Below are positions 42,847-53,024 of a stretch of DNA of 64,000 nt, in pieces. The DNA is taken from positions 62,001-126,000 of the forward strand of contig CAWIMB010000001.1 in NCBI GenBank assembly GCA_963837155.1. Reading direction: 5' to 3'. This stretch comes from DASQHW01 sp963837155. Lineage in GTDB: Bacteria > Actinomycetota > Acidimicrobiia > IMCC26256 > PALSA-610. Position 1 is the first letter of the stretch. Each line of letters begins with the position of its first letter. The notes beneath the pieces were generated by a model. That model did no database searches. It saw only the letters and a list, made by a program, of their open reading frames with translations, and was not told where the DNA came from. The position numbers were made by a program, and so were the translations under genes.

Positions 42847-44193
42847 CTACCCCCCGGCGCGACGGGTCGCGATCAGACCCTCGGCGATATCAGCGACGCG
42901 TACCAGCGTGAGGCCTCGTACGTCGGGCGTCGACGCCGGAACGATTGCGCGACGAAAACCCAGGCGAAGTGCTTCGTTGAGACGGCGGGGTGTGTGCGCC
43001 ACCTGCCGGACCTCGCCGCCGAGTCCGAGCTCGCCTATGACGACCGTGTCAGGTTCGATCACGCGGTCGTCGCACGCACCCGCGATCGCGAGCGCGAGCG
43101 CGAGGTCGGCTCCGGGCTCCGCGACCCGTACGCCACCGGCGATGCTCCCGTACACGTCACGCTCGGCGAGTCCGACGTTCGCACGTTGTTGGAGGATCGC
43201 GACGAGCATCGCAAGGCGGCTCGCGTCGATCGACTGCGCGATGCGGCGCGCGATCGGCGCGGACTTGTACGTGACGAGTGCTTGCGCCTCGACACACAAC
43301 GGTCGCGCACCCTCCATCACGGCGGCGACGACCGAGCCGGGCGCATGAGCTCGGCGGTCGGCCAGGAACAGCGCGCTCGGATCCGCGACCGGCGTGAGGC
43401 CTTCCTCGGTCATTTCCATGAGGCCCAGCTCGTCGGTCGCGCCGAACCGGTGCTTCAGCGCGCGCAGCATTCGGAGCGCGTGATGGCGGTCGCCTTCGAA
43501 CGAGAGCACCGTGTCGACGACGTGCTCGAGCGCGCGCGGCCCGGCGAGTGAGCCGTCCTTCGTGACATGTCCCACGACGAGCACCGCGACCCCGCGTTCC
43601 TTCGCGAGCCGCACGATGACCTGGGCACCCTCCCGTACTTGCGTGACGGAACCGGCCGACCCAGGGCCGTCAGGATCGTGCACCGCCTGGATCGAGTCGA
43701 TCACGCAGACCGCCGGACTGATTTCGTCGAGATGGGCAGCAATCGCGGGCAACGACGTCTCCGAGACGACGAACAGCTCCCGGGCGAGCGTGCCGAGCCG
43801 ATCGGCACGCACGCGCACCTGGGCGACGGACTCTTCGGCGGTGACCAGTAAACAGCGCGTGCCGCGGGCGGCCATCGCGCCGAGCGCCTGGAGCAGCAGC
43901 GTGCTCTTGCCCATCCCCGGCTCGCCCCCCAGGAGGGTGACCGACCCGGCGACGAGGCCGCCGCCGAGCACGCGATCGAGCTCGGGCACACCGGTCGGCA
44001 TGTGCGCCGCACCGAGCGCATCCACGTCCGCGATCGGTGCGGGCCGGCTCGTGGGGATGCCGGCTGGTGTCGACACCGCCTGCGGGCCGTCTGCGAACGA
44101 CCCCCACTCGCCGCACTCGGGGCAGTGCCCCAGCCACTTGGGCGAGTCGTAGCCGCACACCTCACACCGGTATCGAACGAGTGTTCGTGCCAT
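42847..44193 (-). CDS. radA: DNA repair protein RadA (Sms)
   Basis: RecA-like ATPase with helicase activity on recombination intermediates, 448 residues. N-terminal zinc finger (YRCEVCGYDSPKWLGHCPEC), Walker A GGEPGMGKSTLLLQ, Walker B AVCVIDSIQAVHD, the RadA-specific KHRFGATDELG (KNRFG type), and a C-terminal Lon-protease-like domain. ATG 44193 begins MARTLVRYRCEVCG, so the longer frame is excluded. It is 31 bp upstream of disA. Confidence 0.97.
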   Translation of the reverse strand: MARTLVRYRCEVCGYDSPKWLGHCPECGEWGSFADGPQAVSTPAGIPTSRPAPIADVDALGAAHMPTGVPELDRVLGGGLVAGSVTLLGGEPGMGKSTLLLQALGAMAARGTRCLLVTAEESVAQVRVRADRLGTLARELFVVSETSLPAIAAHLDEISPAVCVIDSIQAVHDPDGPGSAGSVTQVREGAQVIVRLAKERGVAVLVVGHVTKDGSLAGPRALEHVVDTVLSFEGDRHHALRMLRALKHRFGATDELGLMEMTEEGLTPVADPSALFLADRRAHAPGSVVAAVMEGARPLCVEAQALVTYKSAPIARRIAQSIDASRLAMLVAILQQRANVGLAERDVYGSIAGGVRVAEPGADLALALAIAGACDDRVIEPDTVVIGELGLGGEVRQVAHTPRRLNEALRLGFRRAIVPASTPDVRGLTLVRVADIAEGLIATRRAGG

Positions 44194-44231
44194 GGCGCGA
44201 CAGTAGCCGGGGGGTGTGCCAAGCTCCGCGG

Positions 44232-44852
44232 ATGTCGATCGCCGGTGTGGTGACGATCGCCTTCGACTTGGACGACACGCTGACCGACTGGTGGACCGGC
44301 ATTCGGCGCGCCGCGACCGCGGTCGGCGATCCCGCAATCTGCGAACGCGTCCGCAGCGCGACGTGGATCGAGCGCGACGAAATCGTGGTGAACCGCAACC
44401 ACTGGCGCGTTGAGCTCGAGCCGGAGACGTTCATGGCGGCGGCGCTCGTCCGACCGTTCCTGGCCGCGCTCGATCCTCCGCTGTTCGCGGACGTCGTTCC
44501 GGCGTTGGAGGCGTTGCGAGGGAGGGTTCGGCTTGCCCTGCTGACGAACAATCCGTTCGGCATCGCGGTACTCGTACGGCACGGGTTGCACACGGACGTT
44601 TTCGACTTCACGGTCGTCGCCGATCCGGAGTGGCGCAAGCCGCACCCGCGGGCGTTCGCAGGACTGCTCGACGCGCTCGCCGACCCCGCCGAGCGTGTCG
44701 CCTATGTCGGCGACAGCGTCACTGCCGATGTCGAAGGTGCGCTCGCCGCGGGGCTTCGCCCCGTCTGGCTCGATCGCTGGAACGACGCGTGGCAGCCGCC
44801 GCCGCGCGTCCTGCGCATCGCGTCGCTGCTGGAGCTGGCCGAGTGGTGCTGA
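44232..44852 (+). CDS. HAD-superfamily hydrolase
   Basis: 206 residues from ATG 44232. Motif I FDLDDTLTDWW, a helical cap, motif II LALLTNNP, motif III Lys in WRKPHPRAF, and motif IV YVGDSVTADVEGA. This is a class I HAD phosphatase-type enzyme of the YjjG/haloacid dehalogenase sort; the substrate is unknown. It is divergent from radA and overlaps a second HAD gene, and the two may act in one pathway. Confidence 0.85.
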   Translation: MSIAGVVTIAFDLDDTLTDWWTGIRRAATAVGDPAICERVRSATWIERDEIVVNRNHWRVELEPETFMAAALVRPFLAALDPPLFADVVPALEALRGRVRLALLTNNPFGIAVLVRHGLHTDVFDFTVVADPEWRKPHPRAFAGLLDALADPAERVAYVGDSVTADVEGALAAGLRPVWLDRWNDAWQPPPRVLRIASLLELAEWC

Positions 44853-45454
44853 CGGTCGGCTTCGATCTCGACATGACGCTCATCGACTCCCGGCCCGGCA
44901 TCCTTGCGAGCCTGCGGGCCCTGTCGGCCGAAACCGGTGTCTTCATCGATGCCGAGCTCGTCCTCACCCGATTGGGACCCAAGCTCGAGGACGAGCTCGC
45001 CGAGTGGTTCCCGGTCGGCGACGTGCCAGCCATGGCGGAGCGCTACCGGCAGCACTACTTCCACCATTGCGTCGGCGGCGGCACCCTGTGCATGGCGGGT
45101 GCGCGAGCAAGCATCGACGCCGTGCGTGCCCGGGCAGGCCGCGTCGTCGCCGTCACCGCGAAATCCGAGCGCCTGTCGCGCCGGTGCCTGGAAGAGGTGG
45201 GGCTCGTCGTCGACGGCGTTGTCGGGCACGTGCACGGCGACGAGAAACGCGATGCGCTTCGTGCGTGCGGCGCTGCGATCTATGTCGGCGACACGATCGC
45301 TGACGTCCGCGCCGGCATCGATGCCGGCATCATCGGTATCGGCGTCGCGACCGGAATGCACAGCGCGCCACAACTCACCGAAGCGGGTGCATCGGTCGTG
45401 TTCGAATCCCTTGAACAGTTCCCCGGTTGGCTCGCCACGCTGCCGCCTACATGA
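44846..45454 (+). CDS. HAD-superfamily hydrolase, phosphoglycolate-phosphatase-like
   Basis: 202 residues from GTG 44846, overlapping the previous gene. Motif I VGFDLDMTLIDSRPGI, motif II VVAVTAKSERLSRRC, motif III region GHVHGDEKRDAL and motif IV YVGDTIADVRAG. Motif I has Met in place of the usual Gly/Asp after DLD, otherwise it is standard. The family includes PGP and pyrophosphatases; the exact substrate is not known. A glucosyl-phosphoglycerate phosphatase role is conceivable but unsupported. Confidence 0.82.
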   Translation: MLTVGFDLDMTLIDSRPGILASLRALSAETGVFIDAELVLTRLGPKLEDELAEWFPVGDVPAMAERYRQHYFHHCVGGGTLCMAGARASIDAVRARAGRVVAVTAKSERLSRRCLEEVGLVVDGVVGHVHGDEKRDALRACGAAIYVGDTIADVRAGIDAGIIGIGVATGMHSAPQLTEAGASVVFESLEQFPGWLATLPPT

Positions 45455-46244
45455 GCGGGGCGCGGTCGCGGTCGAGCAGGAGCTCCGCACGCACTCGCGC
45501 CTTGCGGCGACGACGTTGGCGACGGGCGCTCGCCGACGCCGCGAGCAGGAACAAGCCTGCGAGCACCGCCAGCACAACCGCGATGCCGAGCTTCACCATC
45601 CGGTCGTAGTCGGTCTTCGAGTGCGAGGCCGACACCGTGCTGACCGTTCCGTTCGTCGCGTCGTACGTGCGCTTGGTGCCGTCCGGCAGACGCACGACCA
45701 CGGTGAGGTGTAATGCACTCCTCAGCTCGGCGCTGAGTTGCGCGTCCAGCGTCGCGGGATCGAGCCCTGCGACCAGGAGCCGCGCCTTGAGATCCGCGTC
45801 GCTGCCGATACCGCTCTTCGGAGTACGCAGATCGACGACGAGTGACAGGCCGTCGCTCGAGCTGAACCAGTCGCGAGCCCGGGTGATGCGTGGATCGCGA
45901 AGCAGACCCTTCGGTCCAACGAGATCCGCGAGCCGGCGCGCGAGATCCGCCTGGTCCCGAAAGTCGTGGGTGAGCGTGAGCGTCGCAGTCGATCGGGCGC
46001 CGCCCGTCCAGCGCGACACTTTCCACCCGGCGGCCCGCAGGTCGGCGAGCGGTACCTGCTTGGCGGCCGCGTCGAGGCCGCCAAGCCGCTGGATCGCGTC
46101 GCGATCGAACTTGAGCGTCGTGCGAACCGTGCCCGACCCGTCGTTCGCCAGCGTGACGTCGACGCGCGCGTCGACCCTGCACCCCGCCAGCAGCACGGCA
46201 GCGATCGCGACCAGGCCCCACACGCGACGAACTTGCGAACACAC
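45447..46244 (-). CDS. LppM-like (DUF3153) membrane lipoprotein
   Basis: 265 residues: signal with lipobox VLLAGC (Cys about residue 22), an extracellular beta-rich domain (VDVTLANDGSGTVRTTLKFD ... SLVVDLRTPKSGIGSDADLK), a C-terminal membrane helix (KLGIAVVLAVLAGLFLLAAS) and a very basic cytosolic tail. This layout is that of actinobacterial LppM/DUF3153 proteins, tied to envelope and phagosome effects in mycobacteria. It overlaps the convergent HAD gene by 8 bp. Confidence 0.8.
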   Translation of the reverse strand: MCSQVRRVWGLVAIAAVLLAGCRVDARVDVTLANDGSGTVRTTLKFDRDAIQRLGGLDAAAKQVPLADLRAAGWKVSRWTGGARSTATLTLTHDFRDQADLARRLADLVGPKGLLRDPRITRARDWFSSSDGLSLVVDLRTPKSGIGSDADLKARLLVAGLDPATLDAQLSAELRSALHLTVVVRLPDGTKRTYDATNGTVSTVSASHSKTDYDRMVKLGIAVVLAVLAGLFLLAASASARRQRRRRKARVRAELLLDRDRAPLM

Positions 46245-46292
46245 ACCCGTATGATCGCTGGTACGTGACGCAAGTTCGAATTGAGTACGCGG

Positions 46293-48789
46293 TTATTCGG
46301 GGGTGCCGCTTCCGGCGAGCTCGACCGGCGGCGGCTCGATGCCCTGGACGTTACGGAACACGATGTCGTCGCCCTCGGCGTCGACCACGATCGTGTCGCC
46401 GGCGTGGAATTCCTTCCACAAGATCTTCTCCGAGAGCGGGTCCTCGATCAGGCGCTGGATCGCCCGGCGCAACGGCCGCGCACCCAGAGCCGCGTCGTAG
46501 CCCTTGGCTGCGACGAGGTGCTTCGCCGCCAACGTGAGCTCGAAGCCCAGACCCTGCGACTCCAGCTGGTTGATCACCCGCTTGATCAGCAGGTCGACGA
46601 TCTCGGTGATCTCGTCGGTTGTCAAGTTGTGGAACACGATGATGTCGTCGATGCGGTTGAGGAACTCGGGCCGGAAGTGGCGCTTGAGCTCCTCGTGCAC
46701 CTTGTCCTTCATCTTGTCGTACGTCACGTGCTCGTCGGAGCGCGCGAACCCGAGCGCCGCCTTCTTGAGGTCGGCGGTACCGAGGTTCGACGTCATGATG
46801 ATCACGGTGTTCTTGAAGTCGACCGTGCGGCCCTGCGCGTCGGTGAGTCGCCCGTCCTCGAGGATCTGCAACAGCGTGTTGAAGACGTCGGGGTGGGCCT
46901 TTTCGATCTCGTCGAACAGCACAACCGAGAACGGCTTGCGCCGCACGGCCTCGGTGAGCTGACCGCCTTCGTCGTAGCCGACGTAGCCGGGCGGCGAACC
47001 GACGAGCCGCGACACGGTGTGCTTCTCCATGTACTCCGACATGTCGAGCTGGATCATCGACGACTCGTCACCGAACAAGAACTCGGCGAGTGCTTTGGCG
47101 GTCTCGGTCTTGCCGACGCCCGACGGGCCCAAGAAGATGAACGAACCGCTCGGCCGCTTCGGGTCCTTGAGGCCGGCACGCGTGCGCCGGATCGCCTGCG
47201 ACACCGCCTTGATGGCATCGTGCTGGCCGACGATGCGCTTGTGCAGCTCCTCTTCCATGCGCAGGAGCTTCGCGGTCTCTTCCTCGGTGAGCTTGTAGAC
47301 GGGAATACCCGTCCACAACGCGAGCACCTCGGCGATCGACTCTTCGTTCACCTCGTTGAACAAGTCGACGCCTTCGGCGCGCCACTCGCTCTCCTTCGAG
47401 GTGCGCTGCTCGAGCAACGCCTTCTCGCGGTCACGCAGCGATGCGGCGCGCTCGAATTGCTGCGCCTCGATCGCCGCTTCCTTTTCCTTGCGCACCTTCG
47501 CGATCTGGTCTTCGAGCTCGCGGTAGTCGGGCGGTGCCTGCATACGACGGATGCGCAAACGCGAACCCGCTTCGTCGATGAGGTCGATCGCCTTGTCGGG
47601 AAGGTGACGGTCGGAGATGTACCGGTCGGCGAGGTTCGCCGCCGCGACGATCGCCTGGTCGGTGATCGTCACGCGGTGATGCGCCTCATACCGCTCGCGC
47701 AGTCCCTTCAAGATCTCGATCGTGTGCACGACCGTGGGTTCGTCGACCTTGATCGGCTGGAAGCGCCGCTCAAGGGCGGCGTCCTTCTCGAGGTGCTTGC
47801 GGTACTCATCGAGCGTGGTGGCACCGATCGTCTGCAGCTCACCCCGGGCGAGCATGGGCTTGAGGATCGAGGCGGCGTCGATCGCGCCCTCGGCGGCACC
47901 GGCGCCCACCAAGGTGTGCAGCTCGTCGATGAACAAGATGATGTCGCCGCGCGTGCGGATCTCCTTCAGCACCTTCTTCAGGCGCTCCTCGAAGTCACCG
48001 CGGTAGCGGGAGCCCGCCACCAGCGCGCCGAGATCGAGCGTGTACAGCTGCTTGGCGTGCAAGGTCTCGGGAACATCGCCGTCGACGATGTTCTGCGCGA
48101 GGCCTTCGACGATGGCGGTCTTGCCAACCCCGGGCTCGCCGATCAGCACCGGGTTGTTCTTGGTGCGCCGGCTCAGCACCTGCATCACGCGTTCGATCTC
48201 GCGCTCGCGCCCGATGACCGGGTCGAGCTTCTTCTCGCGCGCGAGCTGCGTCAGATTGCGGCCGAACTGGTCGAGCACGAGCGAGCCCGACGGCTGGTTC
48301 TCGCCGCCGCCGCCCTGCGTCGCGCCCTGGCCGGCCGTCTCCTTCGTGCCCGCATAGCCGGAGAGCAGTTGGATGACTTGCTGGCGCACGCGGCGAAAGA
48401 TCCGCGCCGAGCTTCACCAGTACTTGCGCAGCGACGCCCTCGCCCTCGCGGATCAGGCCGAGGAGGATGTGCTCGGTGCCGATGTAGTTGTGGCCGAGTT
48501 GCAACGCCTCGCGCAGCGAGAGCTCCAAGACCTTCTTCGCACGCGGCGTGAACGGAATGTGACCCGACGGTGCCTGGCCCCCGTGGCCGATGATTTCCTC
48601 GACCTGCGCACGCACGGCTTCGAGCGAGATGCCGAGCGACTCAAGTGCCTTGGCCGCGACGCCCTCACCCTCATGGATCAGCCCGAGCAGGATGTGCTCG
48701 GTGCCGATGTAGTTGTGGTTGAGCAGGCGCGCTTCCTCTTGGGCGAGGACCACGACCCGTCGGGCTCGGTCGGTGAAGCGCTCGAACAA
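46293..48789 (-). CDS. clpC: ATP-dependent Clp protease ATPase ClpC (one frameshift)
   Basis: HSP100 unfoldase feeding ClpP, about 831 residues. Two Clp_N repeats (RARRVVVLAQEEARLLNHNY and the second HNYIGTEHILLGLI), AAA-1 with GEPGVGKTAIVEGLAQ and FIDELHTLVGAG, a UVR segment (QQFERAASLRDREKALLEQ), and AAA-2 with GPSGVGKTETAKALAEFLFG, IMTSNLG and the D2 C-domain. The first ~130 residues (to VLVKLGADLS) are in another frame than the rest (RVRQQVIQLLSGY onward). One extra base near 48392 explains it. TTG 48789 with GAGAGG upstream is the probable start. ClpC is essential in mycobacteria, so the frameshift is very likely an error. Confidence 0.95.
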
Positions 48790-49094
48790 AATGATCCGCC
48801 TCTCGGTGAGCTTGCGGCCCCCGCCAGACCCCGTTCCTCCGCTGGGTTCTTCCCATTCGGAGCAACGAAGCCGGCGGATGCCGGCTGTGCCCATTCTATC
48901 GGCCGGTCCCCCTGCAACTTTGGCGCCGGAGGCCGGTCTGGATGCCTTATTTTCTCGTTCCTCGGGGACGTATGGGACGCCTGTTGCGTTGCTCCACGAT
49001 GGCCCTGAGCTTGTTCTCTACGCCTGAGCCATTCGGATCATTCCCGAGGGCCCTCGAATCGACCCTCTCCTGTGGGCCGCCGTACGCTCGTCCC

Positions 49095-50072
49095 GTGTCT
49101 CTCGTCGACGACGTGGACCTCCCGCCCCTGGCCGGGGACCTGGTCCGCGTCGAGGATCGCCTGAACGATGCCGTGCGCGCCGAGGACCGCTTCCTCGGCG
49201 ACGTGGCCGAGCACCTCCTGGCGGCCGGTGGCAAACGGCTGCGGCCGGCGCTCTCTCTCTGCGCGAGCTACGCCGCCCGGGGGGCTGGCAACCCCGCCGC
49301 CCCCGAGGTCGTGACCGGCGGGTCGGCGGTCGAGCTCGTCCACCTCGGGTCGCTGTACCACGACGACGTCATCGACGAGGCCGAGACGCGACGGGGGGTG
49401 CCGTCGGTGAACGCGCGATGGTCGAACATCGTCGCGATCCTCGCCGGGGACTATCTCCTCGCGCAGGCGTCGTCGCTGGCCGCTTCCCTCGGCGCCGACG
49501 TCGCCGGGCTGCTCGCGTCGACGATCGGCGAGCTCTGCCGCGGGCAGGTGCTCGAGTTGCAACACCTCTTCGACCCTGACCGCACCGAGGAGTCGTACCT
49601 GTCCGCGATCGAGGGCAAGACCGCGTCACTGATGGCGACCGCGTGCCGCATCGGCGCCATGGTGAGTGGCGTTTCGGCAGACAGTCTGGACGCCCTCACG
49701 CAGTTCGGCCATCACCTCGGCATGTGCTTCCAAGTCGTCGACGACGTGCTCGACGTCACGGCCACCGAGGCCGAGCTCGGCAAGCCGACCGGTAATGACG
49801 TGCACGAAGGCGTGTACACGTTGCCGGTGATCTATGCACTCGCGGGCTCGGGCGATCTGCGCGCCTTGCTGGGCCGCAAGCTCGAATGGCCGGAGGTACG
49901 CCAGGCCGTTGACCTGATTGCGACCTCGGAGGTCGTCGACGCGTCAATGACCGTCGCGCGCACCCACGCGACCAAGGCATCGGAAGCGCTGGCCGGCGCG
50001 ACCGAGCTCGACGGCGACGTCTGCGACCGGTTGCGCACGCTGGTCGACGGCCTCGTGCGCCGCTCGTCTTGA
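49095..50072 (+). CDS. Polyprenyl (trans-isoprenyl) diphosphate synthase
   Basis: Prenyl elongation enzyme of 325 residues. First aspartate-rich motif LYHDDVIDEAETRRG, second FQVVDDVLDVTATEAELGKP, and GGKRLRPALSLCASYAARG near the start for IPP binding. The residues before the first motif are small/aromatic (LGSLYHDD), consistent with a medium to long product such as a quinone side chain. GTG 49095 is chosen because the family begins about there. It is divergent from clpC and coupled to a SnoaL-like gene by TTGA. Confidence 0.93.
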   Translation: MSLVDDVDLPPLAGDLVRVEDRLNDAVRAEDRFLGDVAEHLLAAGGKRLRPALSLCASYAARGAGNPAAPEVVTGGSAVELVHLGSLYHDDVIDEAETRRGVPSVNARWSNIVAILAGDYLLAQASSLAASLGADVAGLLASTIGELCRGQVLELQHLFDPDRTEESYLSAIEGKTASLMATACRIGAMVSGVSADSLDALTQFGHHLGMCFQVVDDVLDVTATEAELGKPTGNDVHEGVYTLPVIYALAGSGDLRALLGRKLEWPEVRQAVDLIATSEVVDASMTVARTHATKASEALAGATELDGDVCDRLRTLVDGLVRRSS

Positions 50073-50437
50073 GCGCGGAGGTCTTTCACCGCCGCGTCAA
50101 GGCGTGGCTCGCCGCCGATCTCGACGCGTACATGGACTGCTGGGCCGACGGCATGGTGATCGAGCTGCCGACGGGTGTCATCCGCGACAAGGCGAAGTAC
50201 CGGCGCCTGGTCGAGGCGGGCTTCTCCTGGGCGGCGCCGGTGTCGTTCGACGTACACCACCTCGCGTTCGATGGGCCGGTGGCGCTGGCCGACTGGACGA
50301 TTCGGGCGCGGCGACGCGAGGACGAAGCCGTGATCGAGTGGCGCGGGCTCTCGGTCTGCGAGCTACGCGGCGGCAAGATCATCTGGTGGCGCGAGCACCA
50401 TCTCGCCCCGCCCGCACCGATCGCGGACTCGGATTAG
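50069..50437 (+). CDS. SnoaL/NTF2-like protein
   Basis: 122-residue alpha+beta barrel: FHRRVKAWLAADLDAYMDCW, then VIELPTGVIRDKAKYR, and late VIEWRGLSVCELRGGKIIWW. Typical of polyketide-cyclase-like or ketosteroid-isomerase-like pocket proteins; ligand unknown. The TTG start overlaps the preceding stop. It may act on an isoprenoid-derived compound, judged only by the neighbour. Confidence 0.75.
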   Translation: MSAEVFHRRVKAWLAADLDAYMDCWADGMVIELPTGVIRDKAKYRRLVEAGFSWAAPVSFDVHHLAFDGPVALADWTIRARRREDEAVIEWRGLSVCELRGGKIIWWREHHLAPPAPIADSD

Positions 50438-51261
50438 GCGGCGGGGACGTCGGCGGCGGCGTCGACCTCGTCGAGGAACGACAGCACGACGTCGTTGAAA
50501 CCATTGGGCGACTCTGCCATCAAGCCGTGGGCTGCGCCGCGCAGCACGTAGAGACGCGCGTTCGGGATCAGCTCTGCAACTTCCTCGGCGTCACCGAGTG
50601 GTGTGAGCGTGTCCTGGGACCCGGTGATCACGAGCGTGGGGGCGGTGACATCCGGAAGTTCGAACCGCAGTTCGTCGGACGCGTTGAGGATCGCATCGAC
50701 CTGCGCGATGAACGCGTGTGGCTTCGCCTGGATCAACACGCGCGCGAGCACGTTGACGAACACGCCGAGACGGCGCTGCAGACGCGGACCAATCAGCCAG
50801 CGCATGCCGTCGTCTCGCAAGCCGGCCATGCCGCGTTCGGAGACCGCTTCGGCCCAATCCCGGAACAGCTCACGCCGCCATTCGTGGTGGCGACACCCCG
50901 TGCACGCGAGCGTCAGCGAACGCACGCGTTCGGGATAGCGCACGCCGATGATCTGAGCGATGACGCCGCCCATTGACGCACCGACAATGTGCGCCCGCTC
51001 GATGCCCGCGCCGTCGAAAACCTGTATGACGTCCTTCGCCATGCGCGTGAGGTCGTACGGGCCGGGCGGAGCATCCGAAGCACCCACACCGCGGTTGTCG
51101 ACGCCGATGCAACGGTGGCGGCGCCCGAACGCACCGCGCTGCAGTGCCCATCCCCGACTGTCCATGCCCAGGCCCTGGATGAGCACGACGGGCGTACCGT
51201 CGCGCCGACCCCAGGTGCTGTACGCAATCTTCGTGCCGTCGTCGGTGACGATCTCCGGCAT
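50434..51261 (-). CDS. Alpha/beta-hydrolase
   Basis: 275 residues. Oxyanion HG-type segment LIQGLGMDSRGWALQ, nucleophile Ser in IVGASMGGVIAQ, Asp in ITGSQDTLTPLGDA and His in RGAAHGLMAESP. Family members include TesA/proline iminopeptidase-like esterases and haloperoxidases; the substrate is unknown. It lies on the same strand 30 bp after the acyltransferase gene, so it may belong to the end of the long operon. Confidence 0.88.
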   Translation of the reverse strand: MPEIVTDDGTKIAYSTWGRRDGTPVVLIQGLGMDSRGWALQRGAFGRRHRCIGVDNRGVGASDAPPGPYDLTRMAKDVIQVFDGAGIERAHIVGASMGGVIAQIIGVRYPERVRSLTLACTGCRHHEWRRELFRDWAEAVSERGMAGLRDDGMRWLIGPRLQRRLGVFVNVLARVLIQAKPHAFIAQVDAILNASDELRFELPDVTAPTLVITGSQDTLTPLGDAEEVAELIPNARLYVLRGAAHGLMAESPNGFNDVVLSFLDEVDAAADVPAA

Positions 51262-51291
51262 GCTCGAAGCGTATCCGAGCGATCGCTCGCG

Positions 51292-51970
51292 TCAGGTCTC
51301 GTGTAACAGTGCCCGAACCGCGACACGCATCGCGTCGGCGAAGCGGGCGGCCGTAAGGGGGTCGTCAGGGTCATAGGGATCGTCGAGCGTCACGAGCGGT
51401 CCGAAACGGACGTGCCACGGACCCAACGCGGTGCCCAACGGACCGCCCGGCTTCACGACGGCGGGGATGATCCGCGCGTGCGTGAGCGCGGGCATCAGCG
51501 CGTGCGGCGGCGCGCCCGCTCCCGTACGAAGGAACGTGTGCGCGAGCGGCACGCCGACGAGATGGCCCGCTCGCAGCGCGACTGAGATGTCGGGCTCGCT
51601 TGCCGCAATCGCGCCGAACCGGCGCACGAGCGCGCCGAGGAACGGCACCGCGGGCGCACCAATCACGCGCAAGCGGCGGCCGGTGGCGCGCTCGAACCGC
51701 GAGGCACAGCGCGGCCGGCTCGACGACACCGAAGCCGCGGTTCGCGACGATTGTGGCCGCGCCGTTGTCGGGCACATGTTCCCCACCGCTGACGCGTATC
51801 GGCAGCGCCAGCGACCACGCGGGTGTCACGAGGTCCGCGAGCTGCGGGTCGAGGCCGAAGGGGTCGATCGGGAACCGGCCGGCGAGGCGCCGCTTGAGCG
51901 CGGTTACCGGTGCTTCGGGTCGCGCGATGCGCTCGTCGTCGAGTCGATCCAGCTGCGTCACGATGCTCAT
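51292..51970 (-). CDS. PlsC-like acyltransferase (one frameshift)
   Basis: About 226 residues from ATG 51970 (AAAGG upstream). The N-terminal part LVTPAWSLALPIRVSGGEHV ... AATIVANRGFGVVEPAAL is in one frame; FERATGRRLRVIGAPAVPFL ... VPLAHTFLRTGAG continues in another, joined near 51715. The HX4D-like catalytic region (ANRGFGVVEP) is atypical: no His is visible before it, so activity is uncertain. It is next to an epimerase-like gene, as with Rv0502 and Rv0501 in M. tuberculosis, where the pair is also adjacent. Confidence 0.72.
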
Positions 51971-52013
51971 GCCTTTCCGCTCCCGGCCCTGCGGGCCGGG
52001 CCGCTCGGGCCCC

Positions 52014-52052
52014 GCTCGCTGCTCCGCGGGATAACCGCTTCGCGACGCTCGC
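52014..52052. repeat. Spacer repeat, copy D
   Basis: GCTCGCTGC, central GGGATA and terminal GACGCTCGC match copy B at 11723-11762 with similar spacing. Next to it (51982-52000) is a perfect 8-bp palindrome, CCCGGCCC-TGC-GGGCCGGG, whose arms are the same as the palindrome inside copy B. It lies upstream of the acyltransferase start. Confidence 0.55.
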
Positions 52053-53024
52053 TCATGCCACCTGCTCCCGGCCGGTCGCGATCGGCACGACGTCGGCCCA
52101 TTCGAACAGCTCGCGCAACACCTCTTGGGTCGACGCCAGGTTCGCAAGGTGCAGTACTTCGCGCGCGCGGCTGCCGTCGCCGGTACAGCCGCGACGAAGC
52201 AACTCGACGACGTGCGGTGCGATTGCCGCGCCGGCGATCTCCGTGGCGCGCCCGACTCCACCCCACATGCGCGGCGGAACGGGAAGCGGGATGCGTCCAC
52301 CGAGGCGCGCCGCTTGCCAAGGTGTGGCCGCGCCCGGGCCGACGACGTTGCACGGGCCGTCGACGCGATGCTCGATCGCGGCGACCATGGCTGCCGCGGC
52401 ATCGTCGGGGTGGAGCAGCGAGAACGGCGGGTCGGCGAGCGCGCTCACCGGCACGACCGGAAGTCGCAACAGCCGTCCGAGCGGGCTGGGCACGTGCGAA
52501 CCCAGGACCGGCGCGTAGCGCAGCGCGCAGACGCGCACGTTGGAATGGAGCGCCACGCCCTTTGCGATTCCTTCGACCTGCAACAACGATCGGCCGTACG
52601 GCGTGACCGGCACCGGCACGACATCCTCGTCAGGCACCGAGACGCGAGCCGTACGCGGTCCGTAGACCTCCAGACCGCTCCGGAGCACGACGTACTCGAG
52701 CTTGCCCGCGCGCGCGGCCGCGCTGAGCGTTGCGATTGTGGAGAGCTCGGTGCGTTCGTCCGCGGACGCGGGCGTCATGCGCGACGCCGGTTCGTACACG
52801 CCGAAGTGGGCGACGATCGTAGGCGCGTAGTCCTGCACGAATGCTGCGAGACGATCGCGGTCGCGCGGATCGATCCGGCGGAACTCGGTGCGGCGCAACC
52901 GCCGGCGCGGGGGCACGAAGTCGACGCCCATGACGTCGTCGGCCCATGAACGCTGTTCGATCAACTGCGCAACACGCGTTCCCAGCTCGCCGCCCATTCC
53001 GGTGATCAAGACGCGTTGACTCAT
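52053..53024 (-). CDS. NAD-dependent epimerase/dehydratase-like protein
   Basis: Extended SDR of 323 residues: Rossmann motif ITGMGGELGTRVAQLIEQ, then VDFVPPRRR and LRSGLEVYGPR. In the active-site YxxxK the lysine is replaced (PYGRSLLQVEG), so a normal dehydrogenase/epimerase reaction is doubtful. The likely M. tuberculosis counterpart (Rv0501) is also paired with an acyltransferase. It overlaps lysS (ATGA) and so is translated with it. Confidence 0.82.
   Translation of the reverse strand: MSQRVLITGMGGELGTRVAQLIEQRSWADDVMGVDFVPPRRRLRRTEFRRIDPRDRDRLAAFVQDYAPTIVAHFGVYEPASRMTPASADERTELSTIATLSAAARAGKLEYVVLRSGLEVYGPRTARVSVPDEDVVPVPVTPYGRSLLQVEGIAKGVALHSNVRVCALRYAPVLGSHVPSPLGRLLRLPVVPVSALADPPFSLLHPDDAAAAMVAAIEHRVDGPCNVVGPGAATPWQAARLGGRIPLPVPPRMWGGVGRATEIAGAAIAPHVVELLRRGCTGDGSRAREVLHLANLASTQEVLRELFEWADVVPIATGREQVA

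Noticed and set aside
46281..48551. A 756-codon open frame on the plus strand across clpC
   Set aside because: It is the antisense of a complete ClpC ATPase; GC-rich third positions open antisense frames. Its translation is Arg/Leu-rich with no family text.
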